A stretch of 64,000 bases of DNA from NCBI GenBank assembly GCA_900142905.1, contig FSRV01000002.1:1426001-1490000 (forward strand), written 5' to 3'. This DNA comes from Burkholderia sp. GAS332. GTDB taxonomy: Bacteria > Pseudomonadota > Gammaproteobacteria > Burkholderiales > Burkholderiaceae. Position 1 is the first letter of the stretch, and each line of letters starts with the position of its first letter. This document shows positions 35,308 to 44,092 of the stretch, piece after piece. The notes under the pieces are model-generated. The model searched no databases, was not told the origin of the DNA, and saw nothing but the letters and a program-made list of their open reading frames with translations. The translations under genes were made by a program, and so were the position numbers.

Positions 35308-36186
35308 CTAGCGTGCCGGCCGTGCACCAAGAAAGTGAACCATCAGTGCCGCGACCTGATCGACTGCTTCATCCAGCACAAAGTGCCCACCTTCAAGCAC
35401 ATGGACTTCGGCGCTGGGCACATTCCCGCGATACGCGTGAGCACCTTCCACTTCGAATGAAGGATCGTACTTGCCCCACACCACAAGCATGGGGGGCTGA
35501 CGCTCCTCCAGATACCGCTGCCACAGTGGATACCGCTCGACATTCGTCCGATAGTCATAGAAGAGCTCAGTCTGGATATCGATCTGCCCGGGCCGCGATA
35601 GAAACGCAAATTCATCATTCCAGGTATCCGGATCGTAACGATCGACATTCGGACTACGTCCAACGTGCCGCAACCGCGTCGCCTCAAACGAAAGCAGATT
35701 TGCGCGCAGCGCCGCTTCATGCGTTGCACGATCGTTCCAGAAGGCCTTGCGCGTTTGCCATAACGGACCGAGGCCGGCTTCGTGTGCCACGGCGTTTTGC
35801 ACCACCAACGCCTCAACCCGCTCAGGGTTCGACAGCGCGAGCCGGAACCCCACCGGACCGCCGTAGTCTTGCATCACCAGCGTATAGCGCTTTAGTCCCA
35901 GTGCATCAGTGAAACCTGTCATCACCTCGGCGAGGTGGTCGAACGTGTACTCGAAAGCGTTGGGCGAGGGTGCGCTGCTGTGGCCGAAACCCGGGTAATC
36001 CGGCGCGATCAGCCGGTAATTTTGCGCGAGCAGCGGCATCAGCGTCTCGTACATTCGCGATGATGACGGGAACCCGTGCAGCAGCAGAATCACCGGCGCA
36101 TCGCGTGGTCCCGCTTCGCGGTAGAAAATGTCGAGACCGTCGATCTTGATGCTGCGATAGCGCATCGCGGTGCGTGTGGATGTCAT
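35308..36186 (-). CDS. Alpha/beta hydrolase (haloalkane dehalogenase/epoxide hydrolase-like)
   Basis: A 292-residue alpha/beta hydrolase. The oxyanion-hole motif is HGFPSSS. The nucleophile elbow reads VMQDYGGPVG, with Asp rather than Ser, which points to the haloalkane dehalogenase, epoxide hydrolase and fluoroacetate dehalogenase group. The catalytic acid region VVWGKYDPSFE and the His in GGHFVLDE complete the triad. The substrate is not predictable. The ATG at 36186 is preferred because GAGGAG lies at ideal distance; the ATG two codons before it overlaps that site. It lies immediately downstream of the MFS gene (31-base gap). Confidence 0.85.
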   Translation of the reverse strand: MTSTRTAMRYRSIKIDGLDIFYREAGPRDAPVILLLHGFPSSSRMYETLMPLLAQNYRLIAPDYPGFGHSSAPSPNAFEYTFDHLAEVMTGFTDALGLKRYTLVMQDYGGPVGFRLALSNPERVEALVVQNAVAHEAGLGPLWQTRKAFWNDRATHEAALRANLLSFEATRLRHVGRSPNVDRYDPDTWNDEFAFLSRPGQIDIQTELFYDYRTNVERYPLWQRYLEERQPPMLVVWGKYDPSFEVEGAHAYRGNVPSAEVHVLEGGHFVLDEAVDQVAALMVHFLGARPAR

Positions 36187-36217
36187 GAGCATGCTCCTCA
36201 GTCGTTTGTAAGATCGA

Positions 36218-37444
36218 TCATGCGCCGCGCAAACTGTCGCGCAGATGCAGTCCCGCTGCCGCGGCAAAAAAAGCCAACGCGGCGATACATACCCCCGGCC
36301 AGCCCCAATGCGCGAGCGCCGGCCCCGCTATGGTGGCGCCTATCGCGCTGCCGACGAAAAAGAGCCCGGTATAGAGTCCGTTCACCCGGCCACGCGATTC
36401 GGGCGCGAGCAGATTGATCGCGCGCCGGCCCAGCGCCTGATCGGCAATCACACCACCGTCGAGAAAGAATGCAGCGACGGCCAGCATGGCGATCGATGTG
36501 GCGCGCGACACGCCGGAGGTCAACGCCAATGCCGCCGTCAGCGCGGCCGCGATGGCGACCGCGTGAGCAAGCATGCTGGCGGGCTTCGACCAGCCTCTGT
36601 CGCCGGCACGGCCGGCCAACGGTGCGATGAACACGCTGCCGCCGCCGGCTAACGCGAAGAGCGCGACGGAGGTGCTGTTCAGACCGAGCGGCGCGCGCGT
36701 CAGGACGATGGCAATGCTGCTCCAGAACGCATTGAAGCCGGCCATGAGCAGGCCCTGGTATAGCGCCCGCCGGCGCAGCACGGGCTCTTGCGCGACTAAC
36801 CGCACCATCGATGTCAACAACGCAGCATAGGGCGGCGCGCCATGCGGGCGGCTATCCGGCAAACGCGGCACCACGGCGAGCGTGACGGCTGCGAGCAGCA
36901 GAGCATCGGCTGCATAAAACGCACGCCAGCCGAGTGCGCCACCGATCACACTGGCAAGCGGCCGCGACAACAGAATGCCGAGCATCAGACCGCTCATCAC
37001 ATTGCCGACGACTTTGCCGCGCGAAGCCGGCGGCGCGAGCGACGCGGCCGCGGGCACCAGCATCTGCACGACGCTCGATGTTACGCCGACAGCGAACGAT
37101 GCCGCCAGAAACACCGGCGCGAGCGGCGCGATGGCGGCCAGCGCGAGGCACGCGATCTGCGCGAACAGCGTCGCCGCAATCAAGGGCCGATTGGGCAAGC
37201 GGTCGATCAGCGGAACGAGCCCGACGAGGCCGACCGCATAGCCGAACAACGTCAATGCGGTGACGAGCGTGGTCCACGCGCCGAGATGCAGCGAGACGTT
37301 GAGCGGGCCGATCAAGGTTTGTGACGCATACAGGGGCAGCACGGCGACCGCGACCATCGCCGCGAAGCGGGCGGTCGGAACGCTTTGTGCCGGTGGTGTA
37401 GCCGTTCTGGCTGCGGTCGGGCATGGGATTGTGGGAGAGTCCAT
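36218..37444 (-). CDS. MFS transporter (DHA1-like, 12 TMS)
   Basis: A 408-residue major facilitator with about 12 membrane segments: VGLVGLVPLIDRLPNRPLI is motif A-like, followed by VFLAASFAVGVTSSVVQMLV and GRAGDRGWSKPASM in the second half. It resembles YfcJ/YnfM-type or arabinose-efflux-like carriers. The start at 37444 avoids a 56-residue non-hydrophobic extension. It is divergent from the LysR gene at 37552 (107 bases), which is its likely regulator, and precedes the alpha/beta hydrolase gene. Confidence 0.85.
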   Translation of the reverse strand: MDSPTIPCPTAARTATPPAQSVPTARFAAMVAVAVLPLYASQTLIGPLNVSLHLGAWTTLVTALTLFGYAVGLVGLVPLIDRLPNRPLIAATLFAQIACLALAAIAPLAPVFLAASFAVGVTSSVVQMLVPAAASLAPPASRGKVVGNVMSGLMLGILLSRPLASVIGGALGWRAFYAADALLLAAVTLAVVPRLPDSRPHGAPPYAALLTSMVRLVAQEPVLRRRALYQGLLMAGFNAFWSSIAIVLTRAPLGLNSTSVALFALAGGGSVFIAPLAGRAGDRGWSKPASMLAHAVAIAAALTAALALTSGVSRATSIAMLAVAAFFLDGGVIADQALGRRAINLLAPESRGRVNGLYTGLFFVGSAIGATIAGPALAHWGWPGVCIAALAFFAAAAGLHLRDSLRGA

Positions 37445-37551
37445 CGTCGGGCTGGCGCTTAAGTGAAGGTGAATCGATGCTACTCTCACGTCAGACAAAC
37501 ACAATTCGCACCGAATTGGATACATCCTCACGAAAAACGGGAGAATCGGCG

Positions 37552-38442
37552 ATGGATGCATTGCGCGATCTGGAAACCTTGGTGGCGATCGTCGAGGAGG
37601 GCAGTCTGACAAGCGCCGCGCGCCGTCTTGGCCGCTCGTTGCAGGCCGTCAGCCGGTCGCTGCAGGTGCTGGAGCGGTCGCACGGATCGACCTTGATCGT
37701 GCGAACCACACGCACTTCGCAACCGAGCGCGGCCGGGATGCGCTTTTACGAGCGCGTCAAAGGCGCGCTGAGCGAACTCGAACTGGCGCGCACCGAACTG
37801 GCCGAGGAAGCGCATCGGCTCACCGGCCGCATGCTGATCAATGCACCGACGCTATTCGGACCGCAATTCGTCGCGCCGCTGGCCGCGGAGTTTTTGCAGC
37901 GTCATCCGCAACTGGAGTTGTCACTCGATCTGAGCGACGAGTATCGCGATCCCGTCGAAACCGGTGCGGACGTGACGATCCGCATCGGCGAAACGCCTGA
38001 TTCACGGCTGGTGGCGCGCCGGATCGGCACGCTGCGGCGGGTGGTGTTCGCCGCGCCGGCTTATCTTGCCGAACACGGCAGACCGTCGCATCCACGGGAT
38101 CTGGCGCGACACGATTGTGTCGTTCGAACGGGGGTGCCGCATCCTGGGCGGTGGGTGTTGACGTCTTCCGCCGGAAACGAGATTGCGGTGAGCGTGGCAG
38201 GGCGCTTTGACAGCAATCAGGTGGCTGCCGTGAACGCCGGTGTGCTGGGCGGGATGGGGATCGGGGTCGCGGCTTTCTGGCAGATTCAGGATTGGGTCGA
38301 GGCAGGACGGGTTGAGGTTTTGCTGGCGGATTATCAGCTGACACCGTTGCCGTTGCACGCAATGTGGGCGAAAACGCGGCGGCTGCCGCAGAGGACGCGG
38401 CTGTTGGTCGATTTCCTTGCTGTCAAACTGGGGGCGCTGTAG
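37552..38442 (+). CDS. LysR-family regulator divergent from MFS-hydrolase
   Basis: A 296-residue LysR regulator: DLETLVAIVEEGSLTSAARR, then GRSLQAVSRSLQVLERSHG (helix-turn-helix), and an effector domain with PVETGADVTIRIGETPDSRL typical of the CrgA-like class. GGGAG precedes the ATG at 37552. It probably controls the divergent MFS and hydrolase genes. Confidence 0.9.
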   Translation: MDALRDLETLVAIVEEGSLTSAARRLGRSLQAVSRSLQVLERSHGSTLIVRTTRTSQPSAAGMRFYERVKGALSELELARTELAEEAHRLTGRMLINAPTLFGPQFVAPLAAEFLQRHPQLELSLDLSDEYRDPVETGADVTIRIGETPDSRLVARRIGTLRRVVFAAPAYLAEHGRPSHPRDLARHDCVVRTGVPHPGRWVLTSSAGNEIAVSVAGRFDSNQVAAVNAGVLGGMGIGVAAFWQIQDWVEAGRVEVLLADYQLTPLPLHAMWAKTRRLPQRTRLLVDFLAVKLGAL

Positions 38443-38589
38443 CTCTTTCGTCCGTAGCAGGGTTCGCGTGGACTCTGGGGGCGCCAGGCGAACTGCGCCG
38501 CCCGTCAGCGCCGCGCAGCAGCAGGTGCAATGCGCCATTGTGCTACGCTTGCCAGACCGAAACCCACGCTCTGCGACCTCGCCTTTATC

Positions 38590-39408
38590 ATGCGTTCCTG
38601 GCGCATATCGACACCGCCCCGCAGCGGGCACATCAACACGGCGCGTGTTACCGACCTGGTCATGTCGATCTCACATGCCGACCCGGACGCGCTCGCTGCA
38701 AGCATTCTGAAAACCGTTGGCGACGCGCTTCCCGTTTCGCAGTGCACGATCTTCGCCTACGAATTCGACGCGCGGCCGCGCACCGTCTCCGCCGCCGACC
38801 ATCGCGGCGGCCGGTTTTTGCGTGATGTCGCCGACCGCTACGCTACGCACTTTTATGCGCTCGACGGCAACCGCGCCATCGTCGGCCGCCCGCAAGCCAG
38901 GCAGCCGCACGAAGCGTTAGTGCTGCACCAGCAGCAAAGCGAAGAAATCGAAAACGAAGCCTATCGCGCGGCGTGCTACGCGCAGCCCAACGTGTCCGAC
39001 CGGCTATCGTTGCTCCTGCAACCTATGGAACGTGTCTGGCTGTCGATCAATCTGTATCGTGACAGCGCCTACGGCATGTTTCAGCCAGGTGAACTCGAGC
39101 ATGTGGAAAGCGTGGCGCATCTGTTCGCGCACGCCGCAAAAAGCCATTACGCCCTCAACGGACAGCATCAGCAAGGCACGGCAGCCGCGATGCTGGCACG
39201 CGTCCGACGTGCCTGCCCGGCGCTTACGCCGCGTGAGATCGACGTGCTGCGCGGCACGCTCGAAGGCGCGAACGCCGCCGAGATTGCCGAGCAAATGGGC
39301 ATCAAGGCGACCAGCGTGATTACGTATCAGAAGCGCGCTTACGCGCGGCTGGGGATCTCCAGCCAGCGCCAGTTGTTCGCGCTATGTCTGCTGCCTGAGC
39401 GGTCCTGA
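38590..39408 (+). CDS. LuxR-family transcriptional regulator (orphan)
   Basis: A 272-residue protein from the ATG at 38590; ATG 38662 (MSISHAD) is a plausible shorter start. The C-terminus is a canonical LuxR/NarL helix-turn-helix (LTPREIDVLRGTLEGANAAE, then MGIKATSVITYQKRAYARLG). The N-terminal ~190 residues show none of the acyl-homoserine-lactone-domain hallmark residues I would expect and no receiver Asp, so the signal is unknown. It could be GAF-like (YRDSAYGMFQPGELEHVES). No luxI is nearby and neighbours are unrelated LysR genes. Confidence 0.82.
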   Translation: MRSWRISTPPRSGHINTARVTDLVMSISHADPDALAASILKTVGDALPVSQCTIFAYEFDARPRTVSAADHRGGRFLRDVADRYATHFYALDGNRAIVGRPQARQPHEALVLHQQQSEEIENEAYRAACYAQPNVSDRLSLLLQPMERVWLSINLYRDSAYGMFQPGELEHVESVAHLFAHAAKSHYALNGQHQQGTAAAMLARVRRACPALTPREIDVLRGTLEGANAAEIAEQMGIKATSVITYQKRAYARLGISSQRQLFALCLLPERS

Positions 39409-39521
39409 TCCGGTGCGCCGACGTTATGGCCGCAGGTTGGCTATGACGCAGATGATGGGCGGCCGAAGAAGAGCCCACCCGCCGAAGAACCGTCGAAGCG
39501 CAACTGAACTCACCCTGGCAA

Positions 39522-40463
39522 TCACCCGCGCTTCACCCGCGCATCGGCCTGCGTCTCACGATCCCAGCGCTTGAGCCACGGCATGATGAATTCCGCGAAA
39601 CCGTCCGCGGGCGGTGACAGCGCGCGTTCGGTCGAGCGATACACGCAGACCTCGCGAATGGTCTCCGGATCGACGATCCGCTTCATCACCAGGCCGAAGG
39701 TTCGCGCGAGCGGCGCGACGTAGGCGGGCGCGAGCGTCACGGCAAGCCCCTGTGAAGCGAGGCCGAACGCCGTCGTGACGTTGTCGACCACGTCCACCGG
39801 AATGATGCGGGCCTCCACCGGCAGATTAGCCAGCATCTGTGCGACTGCGCGCTCGTGATCGCGGCCGGTGGCAACAATCGGCACGTCGCGCAAATGCTGC
39901 CACTGCACCCGGCGCCGCGCGTTCAACGGATGGGTCGGGGCGCACCACATCACCCACGGGCTCGCGAAGGCCGGATCGCAACGCACCCGCGTGCCGCTCT
40001 GGCGATCCGGGCCGATCGCCAGATCCACGTCGCCGCTTTCCACGCGCTCCAGCAACTGTTCGACCACGGTGTCGAAAATGCGCACGACCACTTTCGGTTT
40101 GTCGCGCGCATACTCGGCGATGGCCGCCGGCAGCGCGGTTGCGGCGAGCACCAGCGGCGCGCCGACGCGCACGATGCCGGCCGCGCGATTACGGATGTCG
40201 TCGGCGGATTGGGCGGCGGCGCGCACATAGCGCAACACCGATTCGGCCGACGACAGAAAATCCTGCCCCGCGCTCGACAGATTGACGCGCCGCGTCGTAC
40301 GGTCGAAGAGGCGAAAGCCCAGTTCCGTTTCCAGTTCGGCCAGCAACTGGCTGACCGCCGACGAGGTCAGCCCGAGCCGTTCCGCCGCCGCCCCGATGCT
40401 GTGCAAATCGACGATGGCGAGAAACGCTTCGAACTGACGGATGGTGACGCGTGTGAGTGGCAT
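39522..40463 (-). CDS. LysR-family regulator divergent from aminotransferase cluster
   Basis: A 313-residue LysR regulator: TIRQFEAFLAIVDLHSIGAA, LTSSAVSQLLAELETELGFR, TTRRVNLSSAG, then an effector domain (VVVRIFDTVVEQLLERVESG, FGLASQGLAVTLAPAYVAPL). It is divergent from the aromatic aminotransferase gene with a 228-base gap that contains an AT-rich segment (40467-40515) suitable for LysR binding, then short tandem repeats. It is the likely regulator of the aminotransferase-aldolase-reductase cluster. Confidence 0.9.
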   Translation of the reverse strand: MPLTRVTIRQFEAFLAIVDLHSIGAAAERLGLTSSAVSQLLAELETELGFRLFDRTTRRVNLSSAGQDFLSSAESVLRYVRAAAQSADDIRNRAAGIVRVGAPLVLAATALPAAIAEYARDKPKVVVRIFDTVVEQLLERVESGDVDLAIGPDRQSGTRVRCDPAFASPWVMWCAPTHPLNARRRVQWQHLRDVPIVATGRDHERAVAQMLANLPVEARIIPVDVVDNVTTAFGLASQGLAVTLAPAYVAPLARTFGLVMKRIVDPETIREVCVYRSTERALSPPADGFAEFIMPWLKRWDRETQADARVKRG

Positions 40464-40615
40464 CAGGCGATTCTAAAGAAAAACTTACTAATCGTGAAAA
40501 ATCGATTGATTGTATGTAGCGAGCTATTGATCGAGACTCGTCCTGGTCGACGCGAAGCTGGAAACCCGCTTAGACTTTCGTCTCGCCCACGCGGCTACGA
40601 CCCGGCTGCAACAGT

Positions 40616-40672
40616 CCACATCCAGGGCCACATCCAGGGTATACGCAGGCCACAGCCAGGCCACATGCGGGG
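40616..40672. repeat. Degenerate 12-bp tandem repeat CCACATCCAGGG
   Basis: Two exact copies (40616-40639) followed after ten bases by two degenerate copies (CCACAGCCAGG, CCACATGCGGGG), just before the aminotransferase start. Confidence 0.75.
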
Positions 40673-40691
40673 CTCCACTCAAGGAATTGCC

Positions 40692-41891
40692 ATGTTCGAC
40701 CACATTCCCGCCTATCCGGGCGACCCGATTCTGAGCCTGAACGAGGATTTTCAACTCGATCCGCGGCCCAACAAGGTCAACCTGAGCATCGGCATCTATT
40801 TCGACGACGCCGGCAAGCTGCCGGTGATGGACGCGGTGCGGCAAGCCGAAACCGCGTTGCTCGGTTCGATCGGCCCGCGCTCCTACCTGCCGATGGCGGG
40901 CCTGCCGCTTTACCGCGACGCAGCACAAGCGCTGGTATTCGGCGCGGACAGCGAAGTGCGTGCAGCGGGGCGGATCGCGACGTTGCAAACCATAGGCGGC
41001 TCCGGCGCACTGAAGGTCGGCGCGGATTTTCTGAAGCGCTATTTCCCGGCCTCGCAGATCTGGATCAGCGATCCGAGCTGGGAAAACCATCGCGTGGTGT
41101 TCGAAGGCGCGGGCCTCACGGTCAACACCTATCCCTATTACGACGAACACACCGGTGGCCTGCGTTTCGCCGACATGATCGACACGATCGGCCGCTTGCC
41201 GGAACAGAGCATCGTGCTGCTGCACGCGTGCTGCCACAACCCGACCGGCGTCGATCTGAGCCCGGCGCAATGGGCGGAACTGGTGCCGGTTTTGCAGCGA
41301 CGCAAGCTGATTGCGTTTGTCGACATGGCCTATCAAGGTTTCGGCGCGGGCCTTGAGGAGGACGCCGCCTGCGTGCGCCTGCTCGCCGATGCGGGTGTGC
41401 CGTTGATTGCCGCCAATTCGTTTTCGAAGAATTTCTCGCTGTACGGCGAGCGTTGCGGTGCATTGAGCGTGGTATGCAAAAGCAAGGAAGAGGCGGCTCG
41501 CGTGCTCGGGCAATTGATGTCGACGGTGCGCGCCAATTACAGCAATCCGCCGACGCACGGCGCACGCCTGGTCGCCAATGTGCTGTCGGACACGTCCTTG
41601 CGTGCGTCATGGGAAGCGGAGCTCGCCGCCATGCGCGAACGGATTCTCGCCATGCGCGGCACGATCCACGAAGGCCTTGCAGGCCGCGTCGATGAAGTGA
41701 TGCGCGCGCGTTACGTCGCGCAGCGCGGCATGTTCACCTATACGGGTTTGAGCGAGGCACAAGTCGAGCGGTTGCGCAGCGAATACGCCGTGTATGTGCT
41801 GCGTTCGGGACGTATGTGCGTCGCCGGATTGAATGCGCGCAACGCCGACTATGTGGCGTCGTCGATCGCGGCGGTGGTGGCGGGCGCATAA
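40692..41891 (+). CDS. Aromatic/aspartate aminotransferase (class I, TyrB-like)
   Basis: A 399-residue PLP-dependent aminotransferase of the AspC/TyrB group. It opens with HIPAYPGDPILSLNEDFQLD and KVNLSIGIYFDDAG, as TyrB does. HACCHNPTGVDLSPAQW carries the PLP-contacting Asn, FVDMAYQGFGAG the Asp/Tyr pair, and NSFSKNFSLYGERCG the Schiff-base lysine; the substrate-carboxylate Arg is in YVLRSGRMCVAGL. It interconverts aromatic or dicarboxylic amino acids and 2-oxo acids with 2-oxoglutarate. It heads a run with a class II aldolase and a ketopantoate-reductase-like gene, suggesting degradation of an amino-acid-like substrate. Confidence 0.9.
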   Translation: MFDHIPAYPGDPILSLNEDFQLDPRPNKVNLSIGIYFDDAGKLPVMDAVRQAETALLGSIGPRSYLPMAGLPLYRDAAQALVFGADSEVRAAGRIATLQTIGGSGALKVGADFLKRYFPASQIWISDPSWENHRVVFEGAGLTVNTYPYYDEHTGGLRFADMIDTIGRLPEQSIVLLHACCHNPTGVDLSPAQWAELVPVLQRRKLIAFVDMAYQGFGAGLEEDAACVRLLADAGVPLIAANSFSKNFSLYGERCGALSVVCKSKEEAARVLGQLMSTVRANYSNPPTHGARLVANVLSDTSLRASWEAELAAMRERILAMRGTIHEGLAGRVDEVMRARYVAQRGMFTYTGLSEAQVERLRSEYAVYVLRSGRMCVAGLNARNADYVASSIAAVVAGA

Positions 41892-41944
41892 CGCCTGTGA
41901 CCCTCAACGACCAAACATAACGAACGACAACAACGGAGACCCTG

Positions 41945-42736
41945 ATGACGACTCTTGAACTACAACCGGCGAGCCCACCGAAGTCCACCGCGATGCATCC
42001 CGACGAATGGCAGGCGCGCGTGCAACTGGCAGCGTGCTATCGCATCTTCGATATGCTCGGCTGGACCGAGATGATCTACAACCACATCACGTTGCGGGTG
42101 CCGGCGAGCGTGAGCGGCGGTGAGCGCCACTTCCTGATCAATCCATTCGGCCTGCACTACAGCGAAGTGACGGCGAGCAATCTCGTGAAGATCGACGCGC
42201 AAGGGCGCGTGCTCGACAACTCGCCGTATCCGGTGAACCCCGCAGGCTTTGTCGTGCATGCGGCGATTCACGAAGGCTTGCCCGATGCGCACTGTGTGAT
42301 GCACACGCACACCACAGCTGGCGTCGCGGTGGCCTGCCTCGAAAATGGCCTGGAGCAGACCAATTTCTATAGCGCACAGTTGCATGACCGCGTTGCGTAT
42401 CACGACTTTGAAGGCATCACGATACATGCGGAAGAAGGGCCGCGTCTGCTCGACCATATCGGCAACAAACAGGCGGTGATCCTGCGCAACCATGGCCTGC
42501 TTGCATGGGGCCATACGTTGCCGCAGACTTTCGCTATTCTGTGGACGCTCAACCGTGCGTGCGAGATCCAGATGGCGACGTTCTCGATGGGCCGCGCGCG
42601 GCCGGTGCCGGAAGAAGTGGCGATCCGCTGCACGCGCGACGCATTGCAGTTCGATCCGCGTCACGGTGCGGGACAGGATGTATTCGACGCGTTAGTGCGG
42701 CGCGTGGATCGCATCGACGCGAGCTATAGGGATTGA
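41945..42736 (+). CDS. Class II aldolase/adducin-family protein
   Basis: A 263-residue protein of the class II aldolase/adducin family. Zinc-binding histidines are in CVMHTHTTAGVAVACLENG (H-x-H) and ILRNHGLLAWG; the catalytic acid region is NHITLRVPASVSGGERHFLI. Bacterial members in such operons can be aldolases or decarboxylases; the substrate is unknown. GGAG is five bases before the ATG. It lies 53 bases after the aminotransferase gene, and its stop is embedded in the first copy of a 12-bp tandem repeat. Confidence 0.87.
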   Translation: MTTLELQPASPPKSTAMHPDEWQARVQLAACYRIFDMLGWTEMIYNHITLRVPASVSGGERHFLINPFGLHYSEVTASNLVKIDAQGRVLDNSPYPVNPAGFVVHAAIHEGLPDAHCVMHTHTTAGVAVACLENGLEQTNFYSAQLHDRVAYHDFEGITIHAEEGPRLLDHIGNKQAVILRNHGLLAWGHTLPQTFAILWTLNRACEIQMATFSMGRARPVPEEVAIRCTRDALQFDPRHGAGQDVFDALVRRVDRIDASYRD

Positions 42737-42802
42737 CGCGAGGATTGACGCGAACATTGAGGCGAAGATTGACCCGGGAATTAACGCAAGGATTGAAGCG
42801 AT
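42731..42802. repeat. Six tandem copies of a 12-bp unit GATTGACGCGAA bridging two genes
   Basis: Six head-to-tail 12-mers (two differ by one base, four diverge more) run from the stop codon of the aldolase gene to the start codon of the reductase gene. The spacing between the two genes is therefore made of the repeat, and copy-number change would move the ribosome binding site relative to the upstream stop. Confidence 0.88.
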
Positions 42803-43784
42803 GAAAGTAGGAATCTACGGTGCCGGCGCGATCGGTGGCTGGATGGGGGTGAAGCTTGCGCAGGCCGGCCACGACGTGAGCGTGGTGGCGCGCGGCGCGA
42901 CGCTCAATGCGTTGCAGCAGCATGGCTTGCGTCTGATCGAAGGCGGCGTGACGCACACCGTGAAGGTCAAGGCGAGCGAACAGCCGGCGGATCTCGGCGT
43001 GCAGGACCTCGTCGTGGTGGCGGTCAAGGGTCCGGCCATGGCGTCGGTGGCCGCGCATATCGCACCGCTGTTGAACCCGCAGACGATCGTGCTGACAGCG
43101 ATGAACGGCGTGCCATGGTGGTTCTGCGACGGGCTCGGCCGCGATTTCGCCGGCAAGCGGCTGACGTCGATCGATCCTGACGGCGCGATCGCGGCGGCGA
43201 TTCCGACTGCACAGACGGTGGGCTGCGTGGTGCATGCCAGCTGTCTGATCGAATCGCCGGGCGTCATCAGGCATCATCAGGGCAATGGGCTGATCGTCGG
43301 CGAGGCGTCGGGGCAGGCGGGCGAACGCGTCAAAGCGCTGACCGCCACCCTGGTCGCCGCGGGCTTCAATGCGTCGATGTCGGAGCAGATTCAGCGCGAT
43401 GTCTGGTACAAGCTGTGGGGCAACATGACGATGAATCCGATCAGCGCCATCACCGGCGCAACCACTGACCGGATTCTCAGCGACGAACTGGTGCGCAACT
43501 TTGTGACGAGCATCATGCTGGAAGCGAAGGAGATCGGCGCGCGCTTCGGTATTCCAATCGAACAGGCGCCAGCCGATCGCCACGAGGTCACGCTCAAACT
43601 CGGCGCGATGAAAACCTCGATGCTGCAGGATGTGCAGGCCGGCAAGGCGGTCGAACTCGATGCGCTGGTGGCCGCCGTGCGTGAACTGGGGCAGCTTACC
43701 GATGTGCCGACGCCGTACACGGACGCATTGCTTGGGCTTGCGCGCCTGCATGCGAGCACGTTGGGCTTGTATCCGCGACAGTGA
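42801..43784 (+). CDS. 2-dehydropantoate 2-reductase-family protein
   Basis: A 327-residue NADPH-dependent reductase of the ketopantoate reductase (PanE/ApbA) family: KVGIYGAGAIGGWMGVKLAQ is the Rossmann motif, DLVVVAVKGPAM follows, and the C-terminal domain has WYKLWGNMTMNPISAITGAT with the catalytic Lys and substrate-binding Asn. The setting, after an aminotransferase and class II aldolase, suggests a catabolic paralogue acting on a 2-oxo or 2-hydroxy acid rather than the pantothenate enzyme. It ends at a strong terminator. Confidence 0.87.
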   Translation: MKVGIYGAGAIGGWMGVKLAQAGHDVSVVARGATLNALQQHGLRLIEGGVTHTVKVKASEQPADLGVQDLVVVAVKGPAMASVAAHIAPLLNPQTIVLTAMNGVPWWFCDGLGRDFAGKRLTSIDPDGAIAAAIPTAQTVGCVVHASCLIESPGVIRHHQGNGLIVGEASGQAGERVKALTATLVAAGFNASMSEQIQRDVWYKLWGNMTMNPISAITGATTDRILSDELVRNFVTSIMLEAKEIGARFGIPIEQAPADRHEVTLKLGAMKTSMLQDVQAGKAVELDALVAAVRELGQLTDVPTPYTDALLGLARLHASTLGLYPRQ

Positions 43785-43803
43785 ACGGTGGTACGAAAAG
43801 AAG

Positions 43804-43836
43804 CCGCCCCGGGTTGTCAACGGGGCGGTTTTTTTT
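43804..43836 (+). terminator. Rho-independent terminator of the aminotransferase cluster
   Basis: CCGCCCCG (43804-43811) pairs with CGGGGCGG (43821-43828) and is followed by eight T. It is 20 bases after the reductase stop. Confidence 0.92.
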
Positions 43837-43881
43837 ATCTTATGTCTTACTTCTTCGGCGTGGCGTCGTATTCCTGCGGCC

Positions 43882-44073
43882 TTACGCAGCCACTGCGGAA
43901 GACGGCGGCAGCTTCGCCGCCTCGATCAACGACAACGCCCGCTGCGTGTCGTCGAGTTCCGTCATGCATAGCAACGCAAGGCGTGCCAGATACAAGGGCG
44001 CTTGCGCTTCGCCTTCAGAGGTCAGTGTCTTGCAGAGCGTCGTGTAGACAAGGTCGAGTTCGCTATCGGTCAT
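43882..44073 (-). CDS. DUF2783-type small protein
   Basis: A 63-residue protein (SELDLVYTTLCKTLTSEGEA, then LYLARLALLCMTELDD) of the DUF2783 kind. Such proteins are found next to FAD-dependent aromatic monooxygenases. GAGGAAC precedes the ATG, and the gap to the upstream monooxygenase stop is 19 bases, so it is translated from the same message. It is probably a small helical partner or stabiliser of the oxygenase. Confidence 0.8.
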   Translation of the reverse strand: MTDSELDLVYTTLCKTLTSEGEAQAPLYLARLALLCMTELDDTQRALSLIEAAKLPPSSAVAA

Positions 44074-44092
44074 GGTTTGGGTTCCTCTTGCG

